A DNA stretch of 64,000 nt from Siphlonurus alternatus. Taxonomy: Eukaryota; Arthropoda; Insecta; Ephemeroptera; Siphlonuridae. Of this stretch, positions 9,874-21,449 are shown piece by piece. Both the position numbers and the translations under genes were made by a program. The notes under the pieces were generated by a model. The model worked only from the letters and a program-made list of their open reading frames with translations. It ran no database searches and was not told the DNA's origin. The stretch covers positions 124,001 to 188,000 of the forward strand of contig OX463779.1 of the NCBI GenBank assembly GCA_949825025.1, written 5' to 3'. The first letter of the stretch is position 1. The number at the start of each line of letters is the position of its first letter.

Positions 9874-10800
9874 CTTTTGTTTTTAGCAATTTTAGATCCG
9901 ATTTAGCAAAAAAAAATTTCCACTTTTTAGGGTTTTTATTTGTTTTTTTTTTTAGCCGTTTTTTTTATAGCTAAAAAAAATTTTTTTCATGTTTTTTTTA
10001 GCTGTTATATAAGACGTTTTAGCAAAAAAAAAAAATATTAATTTTTTACGTTCCTTTGTTTTTAGCAATTTTAGATGCGATTTAGCAAAAAAAAATTTTC
10101 ACTTTTTAGGGTTTTTATTTGTTTTTTTTTTTAGCCGTTTTTTTATAGCTAAAAAAAAATTTTTTTCATTTTTTTTAGCTGTTATATAAGACGTTTTAGC
10201 AAAAAAAAATATATAAATTTTTTACGTTCTTTTGTTTTTAGCAATTTTAGATGCGATTTAGCAAAAAAAAATTTTCACTTTTTAGGGTTTTTATTTGTTT
10301 GTTTTTTTAGCCGTTTTTTTGATAGCTAAAAAAATTTTTTTTCATGTTTTTTTTAGCTGTTTTTAAGACGTTTTAGCAAAAAAAAAAATATATAAATTTT
10401 TTACGTTCTTTTTTTTTAGCAATTTTAGATCCGATTTAGCAAAAAAATTTTTTCACTTTTTAGGGTTTTTATTTGTTTTTTTTTTAGCCGTTTTTTTTAT
10501 AGCTAAAAAAAAAATTTTTTCATGTTTTTTTTAGCTGTTATATAAGACGTTTTAGCAAAAAAAAAAAATATTAATTTTTTACGTTCTTTTGTTTTTAGCA
10601 ATTTTAGATGCGATTTAGCAAAAAAAAATTTTCACTTTTTAGGGTTTTTATTTGTTTTTTTTTTAGCCGTTTTTTTGATAGCTAAAAAAATTTTTTTTCA
10701 TGTTTTTTTTAGCTGTTTTTAAGACGTTTAAGCAAAAAAAAATATATATAAATTTTTTACGTTCTTTTTTTTTTAGCAATTTTAGATCCGATTTAGCAAA
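9030..10800 (+). repeat. Second block family, copy 1
   Basis: Matches about 11,890-13,665 at an offset of about 2,861 bp. Diagnostic monomers in order are a CATTTTTTTT form (G lost from CATG), an AGCAGTTTT form near 9,707, a TCCAC form near 9,918, a TTTGTTTG form near 10,303 and a GTTTAAGC form near 10,727. Parts of the same block recur near 15.4-16.3, 17.3-17.8, 18.1-19.0, 21.5-22.7 and 26.1-27.3 kb. Edges are approximate. Confidence 0.72.
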
Positions 10801-11734
10801 AAATTTTTTTCACTTTTTAGGGTTTTTATTTGTTTTTTTTTTTAGCCGTTTTTTTGATAGCTAAAAAAAAAATTTTTTTATGTTTTTTTTAGCTGTTATA
10901 TAAGACGTTTTAGCAAAAAAAAAAAATATTAATTTTTTACGTTCTTTTGTTTTTAGCAATTTTAGATGCGATTTAGCAAAAAAAAATTTTCACTTTTCAG
11001 GGTTTTTATTTGTTTTTTTTTTTTAGCCGTTTTTTTGATAGCTAAAAAAAATTTTTTTCATGTTTTTTTTAGCTGTTTTTAAGACGTTTTAGCAAAAAAA
11101 AAATATATAAATTTTTTACGTTCTTTTTTTTTTAGCAATTTTAGATCCGATTAAGCAAAAAAAATTTTCACTTTTTAGGGTTTTTATTTTTTTTTTTTTT
11201 AGCCGTTTTTTTGATAGCTAAAAAAAAATTTTTTTCATGTTTTTTTTAGCTGTTTTTAAGACGTTTTAGCAAAAAAAAAAAATATAAATTTTTTACGTAC
11301 TTTTGTTTTTAGCAATTTTAGATCCGATTAAGCAAAAAAAAAATTCCACTTTTTAGGGTTTTTATTTGTTTTTTTTTTAGCCGTTTTTTTTATAGCTAAA
11401 AAAAAATTTTTTTCATGTTTTTTTTAGCTGTTATATAAGACGTTTTAGCAAAAAAAAAATATTAATTTTTTACGTTCCTTTGTTTTTAGCAATTTTATAT
11501 GCGATTTAGCAAAAAAAAATTTTCACTTTTTAGGGTTTTTATTTGTTTTTTTTTTTAGCCGTTTTTTTATAGCTAAAAAAAATTTTTTCATTTTTTTTAG
11601 CTGTTATATAAGACGTTTTAGCAAAAAAAAAAAATATTAATTTTTTACGTTCCTTTGTTTTTAGCAATTTTAGATGCGATTTAGCAAAAAAAAATTTTCA
11701 CTTTTTAGGGTTTTTATTTGTTTTTTTTTTTTAG

Positions 11735-11770
11735 AATTTTTTTAGCTATCAAAAGATAGCTAAAAAAATT
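11735..11770. repeat. Hairpin monomer 2
   Basis: Same 16-bp arms and AAAA loop as at 7,284, with no change. The upstream context (three TTATATAAG monomers) is like that of copies 1 and 3. Confidence 0.93.
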
Positions 11771-11889
11771 TTTTTTCATGTTTTTTTTAGCTGTTTTTAA
11801 GACGTTTTAGCAAAAAAAAATATATAAATTTTTTACGTTCTTTTTTTTTTAGCAATTTTAGATCCGATTTAGCAAAAAAAATTTTTCAC

Positions 11890-13665
11890 TTTTTAGGGTT
11901 TTTATTTGTTTTTTTTTTTAGCCGTTTTTTTTATAGCTAAAAAAAAATTTTTTTCGTGTTTTTTTTAGCTGTTATATAAGACGTTTTAGCAAAAAAAAAA
12001 ATATTAATTTTTTACGTTCCTTTGTTTTTAGCAATTTTAGATGCGATATAGCAAAAAAAAATTTTCACTTTTTAGGGTTTTTATTTGTTTTTTTTTTTAG
12101 CCGTTTTTTTATAGCTAAAAAAAAATTTTTTTCATTTTTTTTAGCTGTTATATAAGACGTTTTAGCAAAAAAAAATATATAAATTTTTTACGTTCTTTTG
12201 TTTTTAGCAATTTTAGATGCGATTTAGCAAAAAAAAATTTTCACTTTTTAGGGTTTTTATTTGTTTTTTTTTTAGCCGTTTTTTTGATAGCTAAAAAAAT
12301 TTTTTTTCATGTTTTTTTTAGCTGTTTTTAAGACGTTTTTGCAAAAAAAAAAAAATATATAAATTTTTTACGTTCTTTTTTTTTTAGCAATTTTAGATCC
12401 GATTTAGCAAAAAAATTTTTTCACTTTTTAGGGTTTTTATTTGTTTTTTTTTTTAGCCGTTTTTTTGATAGCTAAAAAAAAAATTTTTTTATGTTTTTTT
12501 TAGCTGTTATATAAGACGTTTTAGCAAAAAAAAAAATATATAAATTTTTTACGTTCTTTTTTTTTTAGCAGTTTTAGATCCGATTTAGCAAAAAAAATTT
12601 TTCACTTTTTAGGGTTTTTATTTTTTTTTTTTTTTAGCCGTTTTTTTGATAGCTAAAAAAAAAATTTTTTCATGTTTTTTTTAGCTGTTTTTAAGACGTT
12701 TTAGCAAAAAAAAAAAATATAAATTTTTTACGTACTTTTGTTTTTAGCAATTTTAGATCCGATTTAGCAAAAAAAAATTTCCACTTTTTAGGGTTTTTAT
12801 TTGTTTTTTTTTTTAGCCGTTTTTTTTATAGCTAAAAAAAATTTTTTTCATGTTTTTTTTAGCTGTTATATAAGACGTTTTAGCAAAAAAAAAAAATATT
12901 AATTTTTTACGTTCCTTTGTTTTTAGCAATTTTAGATGCGATTTAGCAAAAAAAAATTTTCACTTTTTAGGGTTTTTATTTGTTTTTTTTTTTAGCCGTT
13001 TTTTTATAGCTAAAAAAAAATTTTTTTCATTTTTTTTAGCTGTTATATAAGACGTTTTAGCAAAAAAAAATATATAAATTTTTTACGTTCTTTTGTTTTT
13101 AGCAATTTTAGATGCGATTTAGCAAAAAAAAATTTTCACTTTTTAGGGTTTTTATTTGTTTGTTTTTTTAGCCGTTTTTTTGATAGCTAAAAAAATTTTT
13201 TTTCATGTTTTTTTTAGCTGTTTTTAAGACGTTTTAGCAAAAAAAAAAATATATAAATTTTTTACGTTCTTTTTTTTTAGCAATTTTAGATCCGATTTAG
13301 CAAAAAAATTTTTTCACTTTTTAGGGTTTTTATTTGTTTTTTTTTTAGCCGTTTTTTTTATAGCTAAAAAAAAAATTTTTTCATGTTTTTTTTAGCTGTT
13401 ATATAAGACGTTTTAGCAAAAAAAAAAAAATATTAATTTTTTACGTTCTTTTGTTTTTAGCAATTTTAGATGCGATTTAGCAAAAAAAAATTTTCACTTT
13501 TTAGGGTTTTTATTTGTTTTTTTTTTAGCCGTTTTTTTGATAGCTAAAAAAATTTTTTTTCATGTTTTTTTTAGCTGTTTTTAAGACGTTTAAGCAAAAA
13601 AAAATATATATAAATTTTTTACGTTCTTTTTTTTTTAGCAATTTTAGATCCGATTTAGCAAAAAA
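11890..13665 (+). repeat. Second block family, copy 2
   Basis: Copy of about 9,030-10,800. It carries two private changes, TTCGTG for TTCATG (CGTG at 11,955) and GCGATATAGC for GCGATTTAGC (near 12,043), which reappear together at 25,583 and 25,671. So this copy, and not the one at 9,030, gave rise to (or shares an origin with) the segment at about 25.5-27.3 kb at an offset of 13,628 bp. Confidence 0.75.
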
Positions 13666-14239
13666 TTTTTTTCACTTTTTAGGGTTTTTATTTGTTTTTT
13701 TTTTTAGCCGTTTTTTTGATAGCTAAAAAAAAAATTTTTTTATGTTTTTTTTAGCTGTTATATAAGACGTTTTAGCAAAAAAAAAAAATATAAATTTTTT
13801 ACGTACTTTTGTTTTTAGCAATTTTAGATCCGATTAAGCAAAAAAAAAATTCCACTTTTTAGGGTTTTTATTTGTTTTTTTTTTAGCCGTTTTTTTTATA
13901 GCTAAAAAAAAAATTTTTTCATGTTTTTTTTAGCTGTTATATAAGACGTTTTAGCAAAAAAAAAATATTAATTTTTTACGTTCCTTTGTTTTTAGCAATT
14001 TTATATGCGATTTAGCAAAAAAAAATTTTCACTTTTTAGGGTTTTTATTTGTTTTTTTTTTTAGCCGTTTTTTTATAGCTAAAAAAAATTTTTTCATTTT
14101 TTTTAGCTGTTATATAAGACGTTTTAGCAAAAAAAAAAATATTAATTTTTTACGTTCCTTTGTTTTTAGCAATTTTAGATGCGATTTAGCAAAAAAAAAT
14201 TTTCACTTTTTAGGGTTTTTATTTGTTTTTTTTTTTTAG

Positions 14240-14275
14240 AATTTTTTTAGCTATCAAAAGATAGCTAAAAAAATT
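14240..14275. repeat. Hairpin monomer 3
   Basis: Identical 36-nt inverted repeat. Its downstream kilobase copies that of the hairpin at 7,284 at an offset of 6,956 bp. Confidence 0.93.
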
Positions 14276-14959
14276 TTTTTTCATGTTTTTTTTAGCTGTT
14301 TTTAAGACGTTTTAGCAAAAAAAAATATATAAATTTTTTACGTTCTTTTTTTTTTAGCAATTTTAGATCCGATTTAGCAAAAAAAATTTTTCACTTTTTA
14401 GGGTTTTTATTTGTTTTTTTTTTTAGCCGTTTTTTTGATAGCTAAAAAAAAATTTTTTCATGTTTTTTTTAGCTGTTTTTAAGACGTTTTAGCAAAAAAA
14501 AATATATAAATTTTTTACGTTCTTTTTTTTTTAGCAATTTAAGATCCGATTTTGCAAAAAAAATTTTCACTTTTTAGGGTTTTTATTTGTTTTTTTTTAG
14601 CCGTTTTTTTGATAGCTAAAAAAAAATTTTTTTCATGTTTTTTTTCGCTGTTTTTAAGACGTTTTAGCAAAAAAAAAAATATAAATTTTTTACGTTCTTT
14701 TGTTTTTAGCAATTTGAGATCCGATTTAGCAAAAAAAAATTTTCACTTTTTAGGGTTTTTATTTGTTTTTTTTTTTTAGCCGTTTTTTTGATAGCTAAAA
14801 AAAATTTTTTTCATGTTTTTTTTAGCTGTTTTTAAGACGTTTTAGCAAAAAAAATATATAAATTTTTTACGTTCTTTTTTTTTTAGCAATTTTAGATCCG
14901 ATTAAGCAAAAAAAATTTTCACTTTTTAGGGTTTTTATTTTTTTTTTAGCCGTTTTTTT

Positions 14960-14976
14960 GATAGTTTAATTTTTTC
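14960..14976 (+). repeat. Shortened monomer, copy 4
   Basis: Same form, 6,956 bp after copy 3. I see no further copy to the right of this point, so the variant is confined to the left quarter of the window. Confidence 0.85.
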
Positions 14977-15245
14977 ATGTTTTTTTTAGCTGTTTTTAAG
15001 ACGTTTTAGCAAAAAAAAAAAATATAAATTTTTTACGTACTTTTGTTTTTAGCAATTTAAGATCCGATTTAGCAAAAAAAAATTTTCACTTTTTAGGTTT
15101 TTTATTTGTTTTTTTTTTAGCCGTTTTTTTGATAGCTAAAAAAAAAATTTTTTCATGTTTTTTTTAGCTGTTATATAAGACGTTTTAGCAAAAAAAAAAA
15201 ATATTAATTTTTTACGTTCTTTTGTTTTTAGCAATTTTAGATGCG

Positions 15246-18200
15246 ATTTAGCAAAAAAAAATTTTCACTTTTTAGGGTTTTTATTTGTTTTTATTTTTTA
15301 GCCGTTTTTTTGATAGCTAAAAAAATTTTTTTTCATGTTTTTTTTAGCTGTTTTTAAGACGTTTTAGCAAAAAAAAAATATATAAATTTTTTACGTTCTT
15401 TTTTTTTTAGCAATTTTAGATCCGATTTAGCAAAAAAATTTTTTCACTTTTTAGGGTTTTTATTTGTTTTTTTTTTAGCCGTTTTTTTGATAGCTAAAAA
15501 AAAAATTTTTTTATGTTTTTTTTAGCTGTTATATAAGACGTTTTAGCAAAAAAAAAAATATATAAATTTTTTACGTTCTTTTTTTTTTAGCAGTTTTAGA
15601 TCCGATTTAGCAAAAAAAATTTTTCACTTTTTAGGGTTTTTATTTTTTTTTTTTTTTAGCCGTTTTTTTGATAGCTAAAAAAAAAATTTTTTCATGTTTT
15701 TTTTAGCTGTTTTTAAGACGTTTTAGCAAAAAAAAAAAATATAAATTTTTTACGTACTTTTGTTTTTAGCAATTTTAGATCCGATTTAGCAAAAAAAAAT
15801 TTCCACTTTTTAGGGTTTTTATTTGTTTTTTTTTTTTAGCCGTTTTTTTTATAGCTAAAAAAAATTTTTTTCATGTTTTTTTTAGCTGTTATATAAGACG
15901 TTTTAGCAAAAAAAAAAAATATTAATTTTTTACGTTCCTTTGTTTTTAGCAATTTTAGATGCGATTTAGCAAAAAAAAATTTTCACTTTTTAGGGTTTTT
16001 ATTTGTTTTTTTTTTTAGCCGTTTTTTTATAGCTAAAAAAAAATTTTTTTCATTTTTTTTAGCTGTTATATAAGACGTTTTAGCAAAAAAAAATATATAA
16101 ATTTTTTACGTTCTTTTGTTTTTAGCAATTTTAGATGCGATTTAGCAAAAAAAAATTTTCACTTTTTAGGGTTTTTATTTGTTTGTTTTTTTAGCCGTTT
16201 TTTTGATAGCTAAAAAAATTTTTTTTCATGTTTTTTTTAGCTGTTTTTAAGACGTTTTAGCAAAAAAAAAATATATAAATTTTTTACGTTCTTTTTTTTT
16301 AGCAATTTTAGATCCGATTTAGCAAAAAATTTTTTTCACTTTTTAGGGTTTTTATTTGTTTTTTTTTTAGCCGTTTTTTTGATAGCTAAAAAAAAAATTT
16401 TTTTATGTTTTTTTTAGCTGTTATATAAGACGTTTTAGCAAAAAAAAAAATATTAATTTTTTACGTTCTTTTGTTTTTAGCAATTTTAGATGCGATTTAG
16501 CAAAAAAAAATTTTCACTTTTCAGGGTTTTTATTTGTTTTTTTTTTTTAGCCGTTTTTTTGATAGCTAAAAAAAATTTTTTTCATGTTTTTTTTAGCTGT
16601 TTTTAAGACGTTTTAGCAAAAAAAAAATATATAAATTTTTTACCTTCTTTTTTTTTTAGCAAAAAATATATAAATTTTTTTCGTTCCTTTGTTTTTAGCA
16701 ATTTTAGATGCGATTTAGCAAAAAAAAATTTTCACTTTTTAGGGTTTTTATTTTTTTTTTTTTTAGCCGTTTTTTTGATAGCTAAAAAAAAAATTTTTTC
16801 ATGTTTTTTTTAGCTGTTTTTAAGACGTTTTAGCAAAAAAAAAAATATAAATTTTTTACGTACTTTTGTTTTTAGCAATTTTAGATCCGATTTAGCAAAA
16901 AAAAATTTCCACTTTTTAGGGTTTTTATTTGTTTTTTTTTTTAGCCGTTTTTTTTATAGCTAAAAAAAATTTTTTTCATGTTTTTTTTAGCTGTTATATA
17001 AGACGTTTTAGCAAAAAAAAAAAATATTAATTTTTTACGTTCCTTTGTTTTTAGCAATTTTAGATGCGATTTAGCAAAAAAAAATTTTCACTTTTTAGGG
17101 TTTTTATTTGTTTTTTTTTTTAGCCGTTTTTTTATAGCTAAAAAAAAATTTTTTTCATTTTTTTTAGCTGTTATATAAGACGTTTTAGCAAAAAAAAATA
17201 TATAAATTTTTTACGTTCTTTTGTTTTTAGCAATTTTAGATGCGATTTAGCAAAAAAAAATTTTCACTTTTTAGGGTTTTTATTTGTTTGTTTTTTTAGC
17301 CGTTTTTTTGATAGCTAAAAAAATTTTTTTTCATGTTTTTTTTAGCTGTTTTTAAGACGTTTTAGCAAAAAAAAAAATATATAAATTTTTTACGTTCTTT
17401 TTTTTTAGCAATTTTAGATCCGATTTAGCAAAAAAATTTTTTCACTTTTTAGGGTTTTTATTTGTTTTTTTTTTAGCCGTTTTTTTTATAGCTAAAAAAA
17501 AAATTTTTTCATGTTTTTTTTAGCTGTTATATAAGACGTTTTAGCAAAAAAAAAAAAATATTAATTTTTTACGTTCTTTTGTTTTTAGCAATTTTAGATG
17601 CGATTTAGCAAAAAAAAATTTTCACTTTTTAGGGTTTTTATTTGTTTTTTTTTTAGCCGTTTTTTTGATAGCTAAAAAAATTTTTTTTCATGTTTTTTTT
17701 AGCTGTTTTTAAGACGTTTAAGCAAAAAAAAATATATATAAATTTTTTACGTTCTTTTTTTTTTAGCAATTTTAGATCCGATTTAGCAAAAAATTTTTTT
17801 CACTTTTTAGGGTTTTTATTTGTTTTTTTTTTTAGCCGTTTTTTTGATAGCTAAAAAAAAAATTTTTTTATGTTTTTTTTAGCTGTTATATAAGACGTTT
17901 TAGCAAAAAAAAAAATATTAATTTTTTACGTTCTTTTGTTTTTAGCAATTTTAGATGCGATTTAGCAAAAAAAAATTTTCACTTTTTAGGGTTTTTATTT
18001 GTTTTTTTTTTTAGCCGTTTTTTTGATAGCTAAAAAAATTTTTTTTCATGTTTTTTTTAGCTGTTTTTAAGACGTTTTAGCAAAAAAAAAATATATAAAT
18101 TTTTTACGTTCTTTTTTTTTTAGCAATTTTAGATCCGATTTAGCAAAAAAATTTTTTCACTTTTTAGGGTTTTTATTTGTTTTTTTTTTAGCCGTTTTTT

Positions 18201-19084
18201 TGATAGCTAAAAAAAAAATTTTTTTATGTTTTTTTTAGCTGTTATATAAGACGTTTTAGCAAAAAAAAAAATATATAAATTTTTTACGTTCTTTTTTTTT
18301 TAGCAGTTTTAGATCCGATTTAGCAAAAAAAATTTTTCACTTTTTAGGGTTTTTATTTTTTTTTTTTTTTAGCCGTTTTTTTGATAGCTAAAAAAAAAAT
18401 TTTTTCATGTTTTTTTTAGCTGTTTTTAAGACGTTTTAGCAAAAAAAAAAATATAAATTTTTTACGTACTTTTGTTTTTAGCAATTTTAGATCCGATTTA
18501 GCAAAAAAAAATTTCCACTTTTTAGGGTTTTTATTTGTTTTTTTTTTTTAGCCGTTTTTTTTATAGCTAAAAAAAATTTTTTTCATGTTTTTTTTAGCTG
18601 TTATATAAGACGTTTTAGCAAAAAAAAAAAATATTAATTTTTTACGTTCCTTTGTTTTTAGCAATTTTAGATGCGATTTAGCAAAAAAAAATTTTCACTT
18701 TTTAGGGTTTTTATTTGTTTTTTTTTTTAGCCGTTTTTTTATAGCTAAAAAAAAATTTTTTTCATTTTTTTTAGCTGTTATATAAGACGTTTTAGCAAAA
18801 AAAAATATATAAATTTTTTACGTTCTTTTGTTTTTAGCAATTTTAGATGCGATTTAGCAAAAAAAAATTTTCACTTTTTAGGGTTTTTATTTGTTTGTTT
18901 TTTTAGCCGTTTTTTTGATAGCTAAAAAAATTTTTTTTCATGTTTTTTTTAGCTGTTTTTAAGACGTTTTAGCAAAAAAAAAAAATATTAATTTTTTACG
19001 TTCTTTTGTTTTTAGCAATTTTAGATGCGATTTAGCAAAAAAAAATTTTCACTTTTTAGGGTTTTTATTTGTTTTTTTTTTAGC
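15246..19084 (+). repeat. Satellite monomers, mid-window mosaic
   Basis: About 22 monomers and no other sequence. The segment reuses parts of the second block family three times: AGCAGTTTT monomers near 15,590 and 18,303, and TTTGTTTG monomers near 16,180, 17,284 and 18,890. It contains the first monomer with an extra sub-block fragment (near 16,642). The block order differs from both flanks, consistent with repeated unequal exchange. Confidence 0.7.
16642..16681 (+). repeat. Monomer with an extra sub-block fragment, copy 1
   Basis: ACCTTC (for ACGTTC), a T-run and AGC are joined directly to AAAAAATATATAAATTTTTT, giving about 40 extra bases. It looks like a join between the AGC of sub-block 3 and the AGC of sub-block 2, which share the sequence TTTAGCAA. 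Confidence 0.75.
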
Positions 19085-21240
19085 CGTTTTTTTGATAGCT
19101 AAAAAAAAAATTTTTTTATGTTTTTTTTAGCTGTTATATAAGACGTTTTAGCAAAAAAAAAAATATTAATTTTTTACGTTCTTTTGTTTTTAGCAATTTT
19201 AGATGCGATTTAGCAAAAAAAAATTTTCACTTTTCAGGGTTTTTATTTGTTTTTTTTTTTTAGCCGTTTTTTTGATAGCTAAAAAAAATTTTTTTCATGT
19301 TTTTTTTAGCTGTTTTTAAGACGTTTTAGCAAAAAAAAAATATAGAAATTTTTTACCTTCTTTTTTTTTTAGCAAAAAATATATAAATTTTTTACGTTCT
19401 TTTTTTTTAGCAATTTTAGATCCGATTAAGCAAAAAAAATTTTCACTTTTTAGGGTTTTTATTTTTTTTTTTTTTTAGCCGTTTTTTTGATAGCTAAAAA
19501 AAAATTTTTTTCATGTTTTTTTTAGCTGTTTTTAAGACGTTTTAGCAAAAAAAAAAAATATAAATTTTTTACGTACTTTTGTTTTTAGCAATTTTAGATC
19601 CGATTTAGCAAAAAAAAATTTCCACTTTTTAGGGTTTTTATTTGTTTTTTTTTTAGCCGTTTTTTTTATAGCTAAAAAAAATTTTTTTTCATGTTTTTTT
19701 TAGCTGTTATATAAGACGTTTTAGCAAAAAAAAAAAATATTAATTTTTTACGTTCCTTTGTTTTTAGCAATTTTATATGCGATTTAGCAAAAAAAAATTT
19801 TCACTTTTTAGGGTTTTTATTTGTTTTTTTTTTTAGCCGTTTTTTTATAGCTAAAAAAAAATTTTTTCATTTTTTTTAGCTGTTATATAAGACGTTTTAG
19901 CAAAAAAAAAAAATATTAATTTTTTTCGTTCCTTTGTTTTTAGCAATTTTAGATGCGATTTAGCAAAAAAAAATTTTCACTTTTTAGGGTTTTTATTTGT
20001 TTGTTTTTTTTTAGCCGTTTTTTTGATAGCTAAAAAAATTTTTTTTCATGTTTTTTTTAGCTGTTTTTAAGACGTTTTAGCAAAAAAAAATATATAAATT
20101 TTTTACGTTCTTTTTTTTTTTGGCAATTTTAGATCCGATTTAGCAAAAAAAATTTTTCACTTTTTAGGGTTTTTATTTGTTTTTTTTTTTTAGCCGTTTT
20201 TTTAATAGCTAAAAAAAAAATTTTTCATGTTTTTTTTAGCTGTTTTTAAGACGTTTTAGCAAAAAAAAAATATAAATTTTTTACGTTCTTTTGTTTTAAG
20301 CAATTTGAGATCCGATTTAGCAAAAAAAAATTTTCACTTTTTAGGGTTTTTATTTGTTTTTTTTTTTAGCAGTTTTTTTGATAGCTAAAAAAATTTTTTT
20401 TCATGTTTTTTTTAGCTGTTTTTAAGACGTTTTAGCAAAAAAAAATATATAAATTTTTTACGTTCTTTTTTTTTTGGCAATTTTAGATCCGATTTAGCAA
20501 AAAAAATTTTTCACTTTTTAGGGTTTTTATTTGTTTTTTTTTTTTAGCCGTTTTTTTGATAGCTAAAAAAAAATTTTTTTATGTTTTTTTTAGCTGTTAT
20601 ATAAGACGTTTTAGCAAAAAAAAAAATATTAATTTTTTACGTTCTTTTTTTTTAGCAATTTTAGATCCGATTAAGCAAAAAAAATTTTCACTTTTTAGGG
20701 GTTTTATTTTTTTTTTTTTTTAGCCGTTTTTTTGATAGCTAAAAAAAAATTTTTTTCATGTTTTTTTTAGCTGTTTTTAAGACGTTTTAGCAAAAAAAAA
20801 AAATATAAATTTTTTACGTACTTTTGTTTTTAGCAATTTTAGATCCGATTTAGCAAAAAAAAATTTCCACTTTTTAGGGTTTTTATTTGTTTTTTTTTTA
20901 GCCGTTTTTTTTATAGCTAAAAAAAAAATTTTTTCATGTTTTTTTTAGCTGTTATATAAGACGTTTTAGCAAAAAAAAAAATATTAATTTTTTACGTTCC
21001 TTTGTTTTTAGCAATTTTATATGCGATTTAGCAAAAAAAAATTTTCACTTTTTAGGGTTTTTATTTGTTGTTTTTTTTAGCCGTTTTTTTATAGCTAAAA
21101 AAAAATTTTTTCATTTTTTTTAGCTGTTATATAAGACGTTTTAGCAAAAAAAAATATATAAATTTTTTACGTTCTTTTGTTTTTAGCAATTTTAGATGCG
21201 ATTTAGCAAAAAAAAATTTTCACTTTTTAGGGTTTTTATT
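19085..21240 (+). repeat. 2.15-kb segment, copy 1 (offset 10,211)
   Basis: Matches about 29,296-31,450 at an offset of 10,211 bp. Shared markers are the ACCTTC fragment monomer (19,355 and 29,566) and the AGGGG box variant (near 20,696 and 30,907). Copy 1 ends in a hairpin monomer, whereas copy 2 ends in a TTTGTTTG monomer, so the junction lies near 21,240. Copy 1 has a private TAGCAG for TAGCCG near 20,370. Confidence 0.72.
19355..19394 (+). repeat. Monomer with an extra sub-block fragment, copy 2
   Basis: Same ACCTTC and AGCAAAAAATATATAAA join. A private TATAGAAA precedes it. Confidence 0.75.
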
Positions 21241-21256
21241 TGTTTTTTTTTTTTAG

Positions 21257-21292
21257 AATTTTTTTAGCTATCAAAAGATAGCTAAAAAAATT
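21257..21292. repeat. Hairpin monomer 4
   Basis: Identical 36-nt inverted repeat. The preceding monomer has the TATATAAA form rather than the TATTAATT form found before copies 1-3. Confidence 0.93.
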
Positions 21293-21449
21293 TTTTTTCA
21301 TGTTTTTTTTAGCTGTTTTTAAGACGTTTTAGCAAAAAAAAATATATAAATTTTTTACGTTCTTTTTTTTTTAGCAATTTTAGATCCGATTTAGCAAAAA
21401 AAAATTTTCACTTTTTAGGGTTTTTATTTTTTTTTTTTTTTAGCCGTTT

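Larger units (their letters stand above)
14240..15245 (+). repeat. Left-mosaic block, copy 4 (starts at a hairpin)
   Basis: Matches about 7,284-8,290 at an offset of 6,956 bp, with the hairpin, the TCGCTG monomer near 14,646 and the shortened monomer at 14,960 all in register. The match ends near 15,245, where this copy has a T-run interrupted by A (TTTTTATTTTTTAGCC) near 15,290. Confidence 0.75.
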
